DNA from: Agriotes lineatus
Taxonomy: Eukaryota > Arthropoda > Insecta > Coleoptera > Elateridae
Length of the DNA: 64,000 nt
Direction of reading: 5' to 3'
NCBI GenBank assembly: GCA_940337035.1
Contig: CALNHX010003622.1
Span: forward strand, 62,001-126,000
In this document: piece after piece, positions 1 to 10,641 of the stretch
How positions within the stretch are numbered: position 1 is the stretch's first letter
Layout: each line of letters opens with the position of its first letter
Made by a program: the position numbers and the translations under genes
Notes under the pieces: generated by a model
Told to the model about the DNA's origin: nothing
Seen by the model: the letters and a program-made list of their open reading frames with translations, nothing else
Database searches by the model: none

Positions 1-1800
1 ATTTAGGAAACCTTTCTCCATACATAATGAACCAGTATATAAGGGCAGACAGTATGGCGTTCCAATATTGCGTTTCCATTCGCCTTGAGTTATTTTAACC
101 AAGACGAAGCCTCTGGTCAGTTACCAAGCCTCAAACGGAAAATTGTAGCCTGCTCACTTTGAGTTTTCTTGAGGCTTTTAGTCAGTTTCCACAGCCTATT
201 TTTAGAATCAAATTCCGGCGTCCGTTTATATATAATTCGCTATTTGTATTTTCTACATATCGACGTATTTGTATGTGCTTGTATTTTGTGTTCTAATAAT
301 AATAAAATAATGTTATTGTTATCTACATCGGTATACGTTAGTAAACAACTAGCATCACCTAACCTCACCATTAACATTTCCAAATTGGTGTGACACAACG
401 TAACAATTCGACAATACTAATTAATCAGATTTTGCCAACTCTGTTCGGAAACTGCGAGAGGAGTATAAAATTAAAGGGACCCCGAAGTAAAACTACAGAA
501 AACTGAATATCTGGTAGTTGGTGACGAGGGTAACGACCCGATTATTAATGGTAACGCTGTCCGAGGGTGCTAGATATTCCACTATTATGAAGAAATGGAA
601 ATATGTATAACAACGGCAATGGTGCCACAGATAGTAAATGCAATTGCAGTCTCCGAAGGACGATAGGGCAACGTGTTTGATAGAATGGAGTGTCTTCTTT
701 AATATTTCACAGCTGCCAGTTTCAAAGGGCCAATCACACTACACTGCAAATACACATAGTCTTATTAGCGGGCTTGATTTAATAGTTTTCTATGGTAAAC
801 GTTTTTTTTTCTATATTGGAACAAGAGTTATTAAAATTTGATACAAATATATAATTCTGTACGGATATTGCAGATAATCCTAAACACGATAATTGACAGC
901 CGCTACTCAAATTAACATTATTGCTATCAATCCTTTAGACACAATCAAGTAGAGCTGTTAAAGACGTGCCCACAAAATATGTTGCTTTCAAAACCAATAT
1001 CTTTGTTTATGTTTGCTATCCCGCAGATAAGGATCAGATATGACAGTGCTCTCCGTTGGCAAGATGTATCAATTAAAAGCAATCTTGATGGAGCCGTTCT
1101 CGAGTGTCATGACGTCAGACGACAGGTATCGACATTCCGAAGAATTGAAACGCTGTTGTAAAACGGTCTTGGAGAAATCATCAAGTGGCAATGTCTTGAT
1201 ATTATTTATAAAAGTAGTTCTCGTTAATATTTCAAAGAGGCGACATTTGTTTATATATTTGTCATTTATGTCGTTTACTGTTGTAATTGTTGTTTGCTGT
1301 AATGGACTAAAATGCGTTTTAAGCATTGTTGTAACATCCCCAATGGTGGGGTCCCGTCCTCCCGGACTCCACGGTTGCCAAAGTCGGATTGGTGAGTCGC
1401 ACCGGGCTCGGTACTAGATTTTTGTGGCCGTTGAAGTCTCCTGGAATTGAATCTCCTGGAAAGTGGAAACTAATGTTACCTACAATATTATTTTCTACCC
1501 CAGAGGATAAAATGTATGGCAATATATGTATAGCAGACATGGATTATAGAAGTAAGTGAATAATAATTTTATGAGAACAATAAATTACTGATCTCCTTTT
1601 TTCAATAATTTTAGTAATATCAAAAAATGTCGTAAACTTTGTGCTAATCTTTAGTATTTTAAAAATTTTGAATATACACCAGGGGGTGCCCAAAAGAAAT
1701 CGTATTTCGCATATGCGCATCTGCTATCATTAGGGCGAATTATTCTGAATTCCGTGTAGAATAAAACGGCATTTTGGTTGCTATCTTAATTCAAACCTTT
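1..1800. other. AT-rich non-coding DNA, no gene recognised
   Basis: No coding region with recognisable motifs is visible on either strand; the open frames here are short and low in complexity. A GC-richer patch around 1330-1480 could be a degraded short interspersed element, but no clear A/B box or tail is visible. From about 1680 the text runs towards the mariner element that starts at 1807. Confidence 0.5.
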
Positions 1801-1806
1801 ATACGT

Positions 1807-2698
1807 GGGTTGTCCCAAATATGTAGTGCAGTGTAACATAAACAGCTGATCTTGTTCACAGTTTGTAGCCTGAAGTTTAACGAACACGTTGGTGCCCAGT
1901 GTTAGTGGTTTTACTGAAGTGTAATGATGTCCGAGAGTGATAACGACAGTGAAAGCAAATTCTTGGCTCACTCTTTCATTCAAAGCATTTAAGTCAGGAA
2001 AACGCACTCCTCGAAACGGTTCCTTGAGTTTTCAAAGTCTGGTTGACTCAAATCTGGTCGAGAAACGTTTCGCCTTCATTTTCATAGCGAGAGAGCAATT
2101 CACAGCAGATGTAGCGCGTAGCCTTCTGCTCAGGCGACAGAAAATGAGAAATCCAACGTACTGCGATCTTTCGTTTTTGCGGAATTTCAGTTATAATGCG
2201 GTGAGCACTTAATTTTGAAATCCCTGTTTGTTCTTCTATCTCTCTCACAGTTATTCGTCGGTCTTCATCAATTAGAGTGGTGACAATAGCCGCCCCAGTG
2301 TTACCTTACGTGACGGTAGAAGGTTAACCAGAACGGAGATTGTTTTCAATGCGTATACGCCCTTCACGAAATCGCTGATGGCATCTTTGTACTGCACTAC
2401 GATCCACTGTATGCGTACCACACGCTTCATTTAACGCGGCATGAATTTCGAACACTATTTTACCAGGAATTGATTCAACCTTAATGTACGAGCATTAATC
2501 TAATCTGAAAGTGTGACCCAAGGATTTGTTTTCACTGTCGTTATCGCTGTCGGACATCATTACACTTCACTAAAACCACTAATACTGGGCACCAACGTGT
2601 TCGTTAGACTTCAGGTTATAAACTGAGAACAATATCAGCTGTTTATCTTACACTGCACGATAGCTAGAGGGCGCTGTACATTACATTTGGGACAACCC
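1807..2698 (-). mobile_element. mariner derivative with inverted duplicated 5' end (snap-back)
   Basis: The element begins GGGTTGTCCCAAAT and ends with its reverse complement ATTTGGGACAACCC. The inverted similarity is not limited to a short terminal repeat: about 177 bp at each end (1807-1983 and 2520-2698) match, including the start of the transposase reading frame (a GATGTCCGA.AG.GATAACGACAG segment occurs in both arms). Only the N-terminal half of a mariner transposase lies between, so the element is an internally deleted, fold-back copy. It cannot encode an active enzyme and would need transposase in trans. A TA target duplication is not obvious. Confidence 0.75.
2048..2560 (-). pseudogene. 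mariner transposase, N-terminal half only
   Basis: Reading the minus strand from an ATG at 2560 gives a mariner-type N-terminus (EIHAALNEACGTHTVDRSAV, then CHQRFREGRIRIENN), followed by a paired helix-turn-helix region (REIEEQTGISKLSAHRIITE) and the linker RWISHFLSPEQKATRYICC and YENEGETFLDQI. Stops interrupt the first part, and the last ~66 codons are open. The coding sequence ends at the point where the first catalytic aspartate (VTGDE motif) would follow, so the whole DDD catalytic domain is missing. A normal mariner transposase has about 345 residues; here about 170 are represented. Assignment to the mariner family is confident from the linker motifs; the subfamily is not assigned. Confidence 0.75.
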
Positions 2699-2703
2699 TC
2701 GGA

Positions 2704-3010
2704 ACTTCCACTTTTTCTTTCTTCCAGGTCCTCTTTTGCCATCAACATTTTTTCAAACAGAACTTTTAATACGTCCTATTGTCTATGCATCATAATATGG
2801 CCGTAGTACTGTGTCTTTATGTTTTTTATATAGTGTACCTGCTATAGTTGTTTGTTCATTCTACTGAGTACCTTCCCGTTGGTTATCCTGGCCGCCCACG
2901 GTATTCGCAAGATTTTGCGACACAGCCGCAGTTCAAATGCTCGTATTCGATGTCTTTCTTTATAGTCCAGGTATCACAGCAGTATAAAAGCACGGACCAA
3001 GCATAACACT
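2704..3010 (-). pseudogene. LINE reverse-transcriptase C-terminal remnant
   Basis: On the minus strand the frames show the post-RT region of an endonuclease/RT non-LTR retrotransposon: CDTWTIKKD (family form: E-TWTL-K), then with a frameshift RAFELRLCRKILRIPWAARI, TNGKVLSRMN and YYGHIMMH. These correspond to the motif series found after the palm domain in such LINEs. At least one frameshift is needed to join the blocks, so the copy is dead. It lies directly against the end of the mariner derivative, and a LINE fragment of a different clade follows on the other strand. Confidence 0.6.
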
Positions 3011-3021
3011 GCAACGTCGCC

Positions 3022-3513
3022 ATGCTGGACATTGAGAGAGCTTCCGACTTTGCCTGGCATGAAGGACTGCTGGGTAAACCGTTGGATTTCCATATACACC
3101 CCTTATTCATCAATCAACGCCTACCTCACCTCCCCAGCACCACATCACAGTCTCTCCATCTCAAGACAGTTCCCCCCAAGAGCCAGGGTTCTTCAAGGCT
3201 TTTCATCAGTTTCTGTGCCGATATTTTTCTCTCACTCAACCCAAGAGTTCAGCTTTTTCAGTACGCAGATGACACCGCCTTCTGGGCCAAAGCCATCATC
3301 ATCGCCGGTGTCTTCTATTCACTTCACTTCTGTTTTCAGCATTGGAGAAAACAACTCAACGCAAACAAAACCCACTTCATCATGTTCAAAAATGATTTTC
3401 ATTACCGCAGTAGACACATATTGAACCTCAACAAGGGCGTCCTGACAATCTTGAACTCTAAATTAGAGCTCTCCACTTTCGTCATCACATCAGAGTCCCC
3501 TAAACCACAGTAG
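3022..3513 (+). pseudogene. Jockey-type LINE reverse-transcriptase fragment
   Basis: The frame contains two reverse-transcriptase landmarks in the right order: LDIERASDFAWHEGL near its start, which is the degraded motif A (family form LDIEKAFD-VWHEGL), and LFQYADDTAFWA about 75 residues later, the catalytic YADD box of Jockey-clade LINEs. It is followed by the thumb-side sequence LNANKTHFIMF. The stretch between motifs A and C is shorter and frame-shifted compared with functional copies (part is read in the +1 frame). 5' endonuclease and gag parts are absent, so this is a truncated copy. The strand is opposite to the adjacent LINE remnant. Confidence 0.75.
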
Positions 3514-4142
3514 ATGAGTTTTATGAATAATTTGTTATTGTAAAATTAACTGAAATAAACTTTGAAAATACAATTCATAGTACTGGAACACCCATTCTTA
3601 TTGGAATCGTGAGCTTCAGGTTACAAGTTTTCATTTTAATATTTTTTTGCCATAGTTCAACGATCCGAGACTTACTCTTCTATAAACGAATTCAGGAAAA
3701 CACAACCGCTACTAATTTTTTATAAATAACCGGCTATTTTAATTTGTAGTGAAAAAGGGAGAGATTTCTACGGAAAGAACCCAAATTCTACTTGGAATCA
3801 TCGAGCCCAGGACTTCAGTTTAAGCAATTATTATTTTTAATATTGTATAACTGCATACAAAGGCAGCCTATAAGCTTGAGTACAATTTCTGTACTATGCG
3901 AACATGAGGACATGCTGAAAAGAGACTGTTTCAAATTATTATTTTAACGCTGCGCTGGTTATCTCGTAGAAAAATTTTGGATCGTATTTTGAACCCAGAC
4001 AAGGTTTATTTCTAGTTTTGAAGAATAATACCGAAGAACTTTTCTTTATAGCGAAACTCCATTTTTGAAAAATTAAATATCTATTCTAAATGATCAGCGG
4101 AGAGGGAATATTGTTAATATATGAGAATCAATATATTTACGA
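3514..4142. other. non-coding DNA downstream of the LINE fragment
   Basis: AT-rich sequence without recognisable genes. The first ~70 bp may be the LINE 3' untranslated end. Confidence 0.4.
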
Positions 4143-5310
4143 GCAGAGCTGGACAAATTACCTTTAAAGAGTAATTCATTACCAATTACCAATTACCGCC
4201 CAATAGAGTAATTGAATTACCAGATTTTAAATTACTCAAATGAAATAGTAATTCAATTATCAATTACTTGGTAATTGTAACTGTACAACATAAATTACTT
4301 TTCCAATTACTTTCACTAGAAACTGTTGTCGTATATTTGTATTTAGTAGTATTTAAATAGCTATGTGCTAGTAGATCGTTTTAAACAAACAAGTTGAAAT
4401 TAATAATTAATTATTATGAACCTATATTGTATAATGAAGCTATTTGTTGTCAATTGCTATGAGAAAAATTAAATATTTTTACCGTACTTTACTTTGTAGT
4501 CTGTACTTACAGCAGACACATTTTTCGCTTCTTACACAATAATTATTAGCAAGCTACAATGCTACATCCTGAACAGCCTACAATACACCAGAAACAACAC
4601 AAGCTTATCCCATCTGCAAACATGCTCGCTTGCACCAAATAGCTCATGCTCAAAACTAGCTGTTATCCAATTAGTCATAAGAAATCATAATAGTAATTTA
4701 TGTGCCAAGGGCATTATATGTATAGATGTTTACGCCCGCTCGAGAGTGACAAGTTTATAAGTCTGAGGGCCTCTGTCCCGAATAATTGAAAGTCGCCCGA
4801 AGGTATAAACATCAATTTTATGTCTTACTAGTTTTTCTTAGTAATTTAAATAATATGGATTAGAAAGTTTATATTGCTGTGAACGCATCGACGCAACAAG
4901 GTACGCGATTTTACTCGTGTCCATTCGGACCATTCACGTTCCATAGTAACTCTTAATGCCTGCCAGCGTATTATGTACCCTATAATACGCCTTGTATCCC
5001 GGTTATTAAGAAACAATAATATAGTAGTAAGACACAAATTACACATATATTGCTCCAGGAGTGACAATTTATACTTAACATGTAACTTAATAAGGCCTTT
5101 CTTCTTTTTCACGTTTTGCAGATTTAATACCCATTCAAGTTCAGTAATTTAGTAATTGAATTACCAGAAAGTAATTCAATTACTACTAGTAATTTCAATT
5201 ACTATAAGTAATTGAAATACTACTTGTCAAGTAATTTAAATACTTTAGAACAATTTAATTAAGTAGTCAAGAATAATAGGGTAATTGAATGTAGTAATCA
5301 ATTACTTTTA
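4143..5310. mobile_element. hAT-like non-autonomous element, copy 1
   Basis: The segment starts CAGAGCTGGACAAATTACC, which resembles hAT terminal sequences, and both ends are crowded with TAATTAC/GTAATTA motifs in both orientations (about 4150-4310 and 5140-5310), the usual look of subterminal binding-site clusters. The interior has no transposase. A second copy at 8530-9235 shares a long colinear interior (for example both contain TTAGTAGTATTTA and AATTATTAGCAAGCTACAA), which supports a repeat family rather than chance AT-richness. The 3' boundary is not certain and no 8-bp duplication was identified. Confidence 0.5.
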
Positions 5311-5321
5311 AAAAGTTATAA

Positions 5322-5349
5322 CTGATGAAGCCAATATTATTGGCGAAAC
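5322..5349 (+). other. hammerhead-ribozyme-like core motif
   Basis: CTGATGA (5322-5328) is followed by a 5-bp stem (GCCAA at 5330-5334 with TTGGC at 5340-5344, loop TATTA) and GAAAC (5345-5349), which is the layout of a hammerhead core around stem II. An extra A sits between the core and stem II, and stems I and III are not convincing, so activity is doubtful. Such motifs occur in Penelope-like and other retroelements; no Penelope coding sequence is seen nearby. Confidence 0.25.
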
Positions 5350-7900
5350 GTTTTACTATTAAATTGATTACGACTTATTGATTTGTATTATTCCTCAAAT
5401 ATAAATCATGCTAAATTTTACATAATAATTGACTTAAAATCTCCAAAAATTTCCAAATTTAATTAAAATAGTCAAAATTTTTAACATATACCTAATAACT
5501 ACGTAGCTCTGTTTGCGAGTAAAGATACAGAAATGCTTTTCTTAGTGACAACAAACCAGGTAAAACAAAAGTTGGTGTTATATTCAAATCCATCGGAAAT
5601 CGTTTATGAACTTATTGCGCCACTTTAAACGTTACTTTTCTGAACTGACAGTTTTGCTGATTACATACGAGTGATTAAAGTATTGCTTGAAAACTCGGCA
5701 ACATTTTCCTTGAAAGAAGAAGCGCAATATATTGGATGAAAGAACAAGCCAGAAAGAAGAAGTTTCTTTAGTGCTAATTAGGGAATTTTATTCCTATTTT
5801 CTGCAGTAGCTTTTATAAAATGAACTTAAAATTGAACGTCAACTAAAACATTGATTATTGGTATTACATTAAAACATGAACTTAGTTGTTAAATTTGTAT
5901 GTAATCAAAATTGTTTTCCTCATATCAAAACTTCTATACTCTTATTAAACGTCAAATTGACCTAACCTTTCAATGACAACTAATCATGATTATCTACTAT
6001 TTGAATCGCCCCTTTAATTGTATGCTGGCTCCGTTAATGAAATGAGAAACACGAAAATCTTATCAAAGTGGGTTCATTATCATGAATTCAAATATAGCTC
6101 AATGACCTAATTTTTAATAAAATTAATTTCTGTCTCTTTTTTATATTCCAATAGATTTCGTGAGTGACAGTTGTCAATCTGTTAGTGGTGCTAACCCCAC
6201 TTATTTATAAATATCTCAAAATTTCTCGTTTATTTGCTAATATGACTCGTTACTTATTAATATTGCTCTCCAGACGAACTTGGATCTGGTTCTATAACTT
6301 TTGTAAATGTTCCAACCTTTGACGTTTCTACTGCTGGTCGCTGGAGTTCTCGGGACAGATACGACGCGTTTCAACAGGCCTTCCAACCCCCTCACAAGAT
6401 TACCTGATGCTGGTTTTCCCACAATCAGAAAAGTGTAGAAAAAAATACAAACATATTGTAGTATCCCAAAACGCATGTATTCAAAATCAACAACTTTGTT
6501 AGGTAATTAACCTAGTTTACACCTAAATTGCTTAGCAACCCCCATTGTTGCACGAAATTTGACATTAAAAATTTAATTTGACATAAATAAATTTTAAATT
6601 ACAATTTACATATATATATCTATCTATTTGTTCATAAAGACAACGCTTTGTTCATAAACTGCAGTCCAATTGGGTTCTTTCTGATATGTCCCGGCCTCCT
6701 CGTAATACACTTCAAATTAGCACAATTTGGTGCATTTTTTCGTGTTCGTTCCCCAAATCCCAGATCTACATCTTGTTTCTTGTTCAAGCGTTAGACATCT
6801 TTTTCAGTTGTACTTCTGCTTCCACCTTCTTGTTTCTGGCTCCTACCATACATAACTGACTGGCTTAACTTTTTCTAAGTGCTTGTTAGTTCTTCTTACT
6901 TCCTTTTACGATAAAGTATAGGATCCCACCCCAAAAATTCGATTTTTCAGTTGAATAACTCTAAAATGGGTTTATTTTGTTTTCTCCTATTTTTTTATTA
7001 ACTCCTATTTTAAATAGAACACCCGGTATATTATTACATTTTTGAATTCAGCTTAAAATGTTAGAGAAAATGTGTCTCTTGAACTAACGTTCTATTTTGT
7101 GCGGTTTCTGTAAAATTTTTGACAAATGCTTAAAAATTAAAAATCAAAATTTTGGATAATTATAAGATCACTGTAAAAGGAAGTTGTGTGCGTGTATCAC
7201 AGCAGATTTTTATTGTATAAATTTCTATTCAACAACTTGTCATAACCTCACTCTCATAGTTAGCGTAAGCATTTTCAATATTCTCGCTTTTATAAACGTC
7301 ACTTTTGGTGAGGATAGATGAAATTCTGCCTGAATCGGTTCTCATTCTGAATTAACGATTTCAGTGTTAGTTTTCTGTATTAATTAGTAAACAAATTAAT
7401 ATAGCGTTTAAACAAGTGTAGCATTTTTGGTACCTACTTACAATTATAAAAAAGCTCTTCCATTTTTTATATGTGGCTAGACATCAAATATACATAGATA
7501 CTGAAGCACATAACCGTTGTAATGTAGCTCAAAGCATGCACATACAAACTACTAACTTTATAAAATGCAACTGACGGGATAGACAAAATAGGGAACTTCG
7601 TTAATTCGTGTTACAAATAAAGACGCAGCGACTCTGTCAGCGAAAAATAATCATGAATTATAATATATCTCAAATTGAGCTATCTGCAGTTAATAATTTA
7701 ATTTGAACGATGTAAATGAACGAATTTTATGCCTATCAACAGACAAAGCCAATGCTGATACTCAGTTAAATTTACCAATCGCGTTTCCCTATGTTGCGAA
7801 TGCTGCAGACACAGCGCATGCAAAAAATTATATAAAATATGTAGGTACATACATTCGTAGTTCGCGACTAAATTATTTTTTCCTCGAATTATATCGGTCC
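5350..7900. other. AT-rich non-coding DNA
   Basis: No gene or repeat family is recognised on either strand. A slightly GC-richer stretch near 6290-6420 and another near 6680-6900 look like degraded retroelement fragments, but no diagnostic motif can be named. Confidence 0.4.
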
Positions 7901-7904
7901 TCCT

Positions 7905-8172
7905 GCAGGTCACGGGTGGTGTAGCTTGAACAAGCGTTCACGTACAATCAGTAGAGTTAAGCAACGCTCTCTCTGGTCGGAACTTGAATGGGAGTTTCAC
8001 GGCTGCTTCACTCGGAGCCTCGTGGTACGGCTGCCACGGAAATAGTTCGTCCCGGATGTCATAATAACATCATGACAGTCGTTAGTGGGGTTGGAAGTCC
8101 TCATAAAATGTACAGCGACGCCTATAATTGGCCTAACGGCTGTTGACTGAGTACAAAATAAATAAATAAATA
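7905..8172 (+). mobile_element. 5S-rRNA-derived SINE
   Basis: Bases 7951-7993 carry the internal promoter region of 5S rRNA: GAGTTAAGCAACG followed by GGTCGGAACTTGAATGGGA, matching the 5S blocks GTTAAGCAGCG and GGT-AGTACTTGGATGGG. It lies in a ~270-bp body that ends in an (AATA)n tail (8155-8172). This promoter-plus-simple-tail structure is that of a SINE3-type element transcribed by RNA polymerase III and mobilised by a LINE. It is not a functional 5S gene: the 5' and 3' halves of 5S are replaced by other sequence. Exact ends are uncertain. Confidence 0.7.
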
Positions 8173-8529
8173 ACTCTACAGACTGGCGACTTACCAAAAA
8201 TTCCGTAATTCTTCTTCGGTCTAAGGGTTATGTATCAGAAACACCACATCAGGGAAACCTAGGCGATCAGCAGGCCCTTTCATTTGGCACGTGGTCATAC
8301 ACACGCTTGAAAATACAGAACAACCAATTTCACAATCAGGTATGTAAGCAAGAAAAAGCAAACACTGCGATATCTAGCAGCACATGTTCGAGATTATAGT
8401 ACTTACAGGGCGATTTTGCGGCTCCGTGGCGTTCTCACGTAACATCTAGTAGAGTATTTCGTTCAAAAACAATCTTCATGTGCACCGCCGATGATGTACC
8501 TGTAAAAATCTGCAATACGGATGTCAGTG
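8173..8529. other. non-coding spacer
   Basis: No gene, RNA or repeat recognised between the SINE and the second hAT-like copy. Confidence 0.4.
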
Positions 8530-9235
8530 TGACTTGTATAAATTGCTTTTTCAATTATTTTCACTAGATAGTTTTGACATATAGCATTTAGTAGTATTTA
8601 GATAGTCTTGTGCAAATACATAGCTTTAAACAAGCAAATTGGAATAAATGAATAATTATTATGAACCAATATTGTCTAATGAAGGTAGTTGTTGTAAATT
8701 GTTATGAAGAAAATTAAATTATATATTTACCGCACTTTACTCTGTAATCTGTACTTACCGCAGATATATTTTTCGTTTGTTACACCATAATTATTAGCAA
8801 GCTACAACGTTACATTCACTATACAAGACACAACTCATGCAAACATCATCTACAAACATATGCGCCTGTGCCAAGTATCTTTTTGCTCGTTGGAAAAACC
8901 AACTGTTATCCGACTAGTCATAAGAAATCATAAATTATACTTATATTGCTCCAGAAATGTCCGAATGCAATTTGCTTAACATATAACTTTCTAAGGCCTT
9001 ATCCTATTGTTTGCGTTCTGAAGATTTAATATCCAATTAACGTCACTAATTTCAACTACCACAGGTAATTCAAATACTTGCAAAGTAATTTAAGTATTTT
9101 TAATTACTTTTAAAAAGTAACTGTCATGTAGTTTTTAACAATTACCAATTACAATTACCGTATTTTGAAAAGTACATTATGCAATTCCAAGAGAAATCAA
9201 GAAAAAGAAATTTAATTACAAAGTAATCCCTGGCC
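8530..9235. mobile_element. hAT-like non-autonomous element, copy 2
   Basis: This is colinear with the interior of the copy at 4143-5310 (shared blocks around the TTAGTAGTATTTAGATAG, GAACCAATATTGT and ATTAGCAAGCTACAA segments) and again ends in GTAATT/AATTAC motif clusters at about 9060-9170. It is shorter than copy 1 and lacks the first subterminal cluster. No coding capacity. Confidence 0.5.
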
Positions 9236-9289
9236 TACGGTTATGTATTCTACATTTACGAGCTCATAATCGTAAAAGCCGACCCCAAC

Positions 9290-9900
9290 ACGCCATTCGC
9301 AAAGTCGTTCCAACACCGCCATATAAACAGCGTTATCTCCCAGACCGTGTAACCCCTGAAGTTCCTTCTCGTTAACGATGTCACTCTATCCCACTCGCGC
9401 AGCTCCCCACGTCACGGCCACGCAGCGCGTAAAGGTCTCCTTGCGAGACAGAGACGGCGGGCATCACGTGAAATGCGCGTGAGGCGCAATAGCCGGGAAA
9501 TAAATTGTCATTATCGTGGACAGGTCGGGCCCCGTGTAATTTTTCGCCACGTCGGCGGCAGCACGCGCCGTCGGCGTCCGCGTAAACGCGGGATGCAAAG
9601 GCCCCGCGGCCGCGCAGGCCGCTAGTTGCGACCGCGGGGATTAATTGCCGCGAAAAGCGGCGGGCGATAGGGTGCAGGTGGATAGCGCGGCAGGCGAGAG
9701 TAGAAATGTGTGCGAAACGACGTGCACGAAAAATCGGTCCGCACAGAGGCGCTCCGAGCTGATAATAAACGGTTGGCCCTGAATGCAATGCCCTATTCCT
9801 CGGCTTAACTTGCTGGAAATCTAAACTCGTGATGGGACGAACGCCGCGGAATTAGGAATGAGAGACGTGCACTCCGCTGAGGCGATAGGCGATTGGAATT
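9290..9900. other. GC- and CpG-rich non-coding island
   Basis: Base composition changes sharply to GC-rich with many CpG dinucleotides, in contrast to the surrounding AT-rich DNA. Long open frames here (for example on the minus strand at 9381-9788) follow from the composition and show no domain. The text looks like unique, non-repetitive host DNA, possibly regulatory, because CpG-rich, repeat-free stretches in otherwise repeat-filled insect DNA are often under constraint. Function is unknown. Confidence 0.35.
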
Positions 9901-10179
9901 TTGTACTTCGGTGGGAATTGTAGGATGTTAAGGGTGGTCTACAATGACGACAGGGATGGACTTGAATGCCTTGTCAAATAATGAAATTATTTCTTCTCCT
10001 CATTGAATCAATGAATCTACATTAATAGTAATTGTATAAACACAAACAATTAATGTTGCAATGGTCTATGACTGGGACAAACATCTGTCAATAAAAAAGC
10101 AATTCCCAAATATATAGCTTACGCAGCTTAAGTAGTGAAGATAATGGTAAATATGTGTAACACAAGATGTAGTCAAATT

Positions 10180-10400
10180 GATTAAATCGATAAAAAGACA
10201 ATGGAAAGACCATGTTGAAAGAATGGGCGATGGAAGGCTCGCGGAAAAGGTCTAAAAACAAAAACCACAAAGATCAGGAGGATTACGAAAAATATGGCGT
10301 GGAAGTCACAAAACAGCAATCCATAGAAGAAGAGACACTGTAACAAAGTGGTCGAAGTCACAAGATACGAAGAAGAAAAAAGAGCTGTAGGTATATTGGC
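10180..10400 (+). pseudogene. LINE 3' coding tail (RT C-terminus)
   Basis: The frame reads WKDHVERMGDGRLAEKV, then a stop, then a basic segment with GGLRKIWRGSHKTAIHRRRD and WSKSQDTKKKK. The WKDHV-RM-D-RL-K block is the conserved tail after the reverse transcriptase of RTE-like/endonuclease LINEs. Only this tail remains, as expected for a 5'-truncated insertion. It runs directly into copies of the ~150-bp repeat at 10404-10640, which suggests that the repeat is derived from this LINE's 3' end. Confidence 0.6.
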
Positions 10401-10403
10401 AGT

Positions 10404-10640
10404 CTATTCCCAATTAAACTTACTGCTTCATTCTGAAACTCCACAAACCATTTATTGAGGCTTATTGGTTTTCATTTTACCGATACAAGAAGAGACAATG
10501 GAACAAGGAGAACTAAGTCTCAACATATTAAGAAGAAGTCACAAAAATAGTTATGGGTTCCTTGTGGAATTTAAGCGTTTTCTTCTGAAAGTTTACAATC
10601 CATTTTTTTAGGTGGATTATTTTTCATCTTATTCGTAGAA
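10404..10640 (+). repeat. LINE-tail-like ~150-bp repeat, two copies
   Basis: Two imperfect copies of a unit with the recurring order: TTCCCA.T.GAATTTAA, a CTTTACAATCCATTTTTT-like block, GGATTA..TTCATTTTAC, GAAGAGACAATGGAACAA, and CAACATA..AAGAAGAAG. The same unit recurs at 23.8-24.2, 25.9-26.7, 28.3-28.6 and 28.9-29.15 kb. Confidence 0.6.
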
Positions 10641-10641
10641 G

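Noticed and set aside
1325..1480. GC-rich patch considered as a tRNA or SINE head
   Set aside because: No tRNA arm pairs and no B box was found.
9381..9788. 135-codon minus-strand frame
   Set aside because: Lies in CpG-rich DNA where stops are rare; no recognisable motif and unlikely composition.
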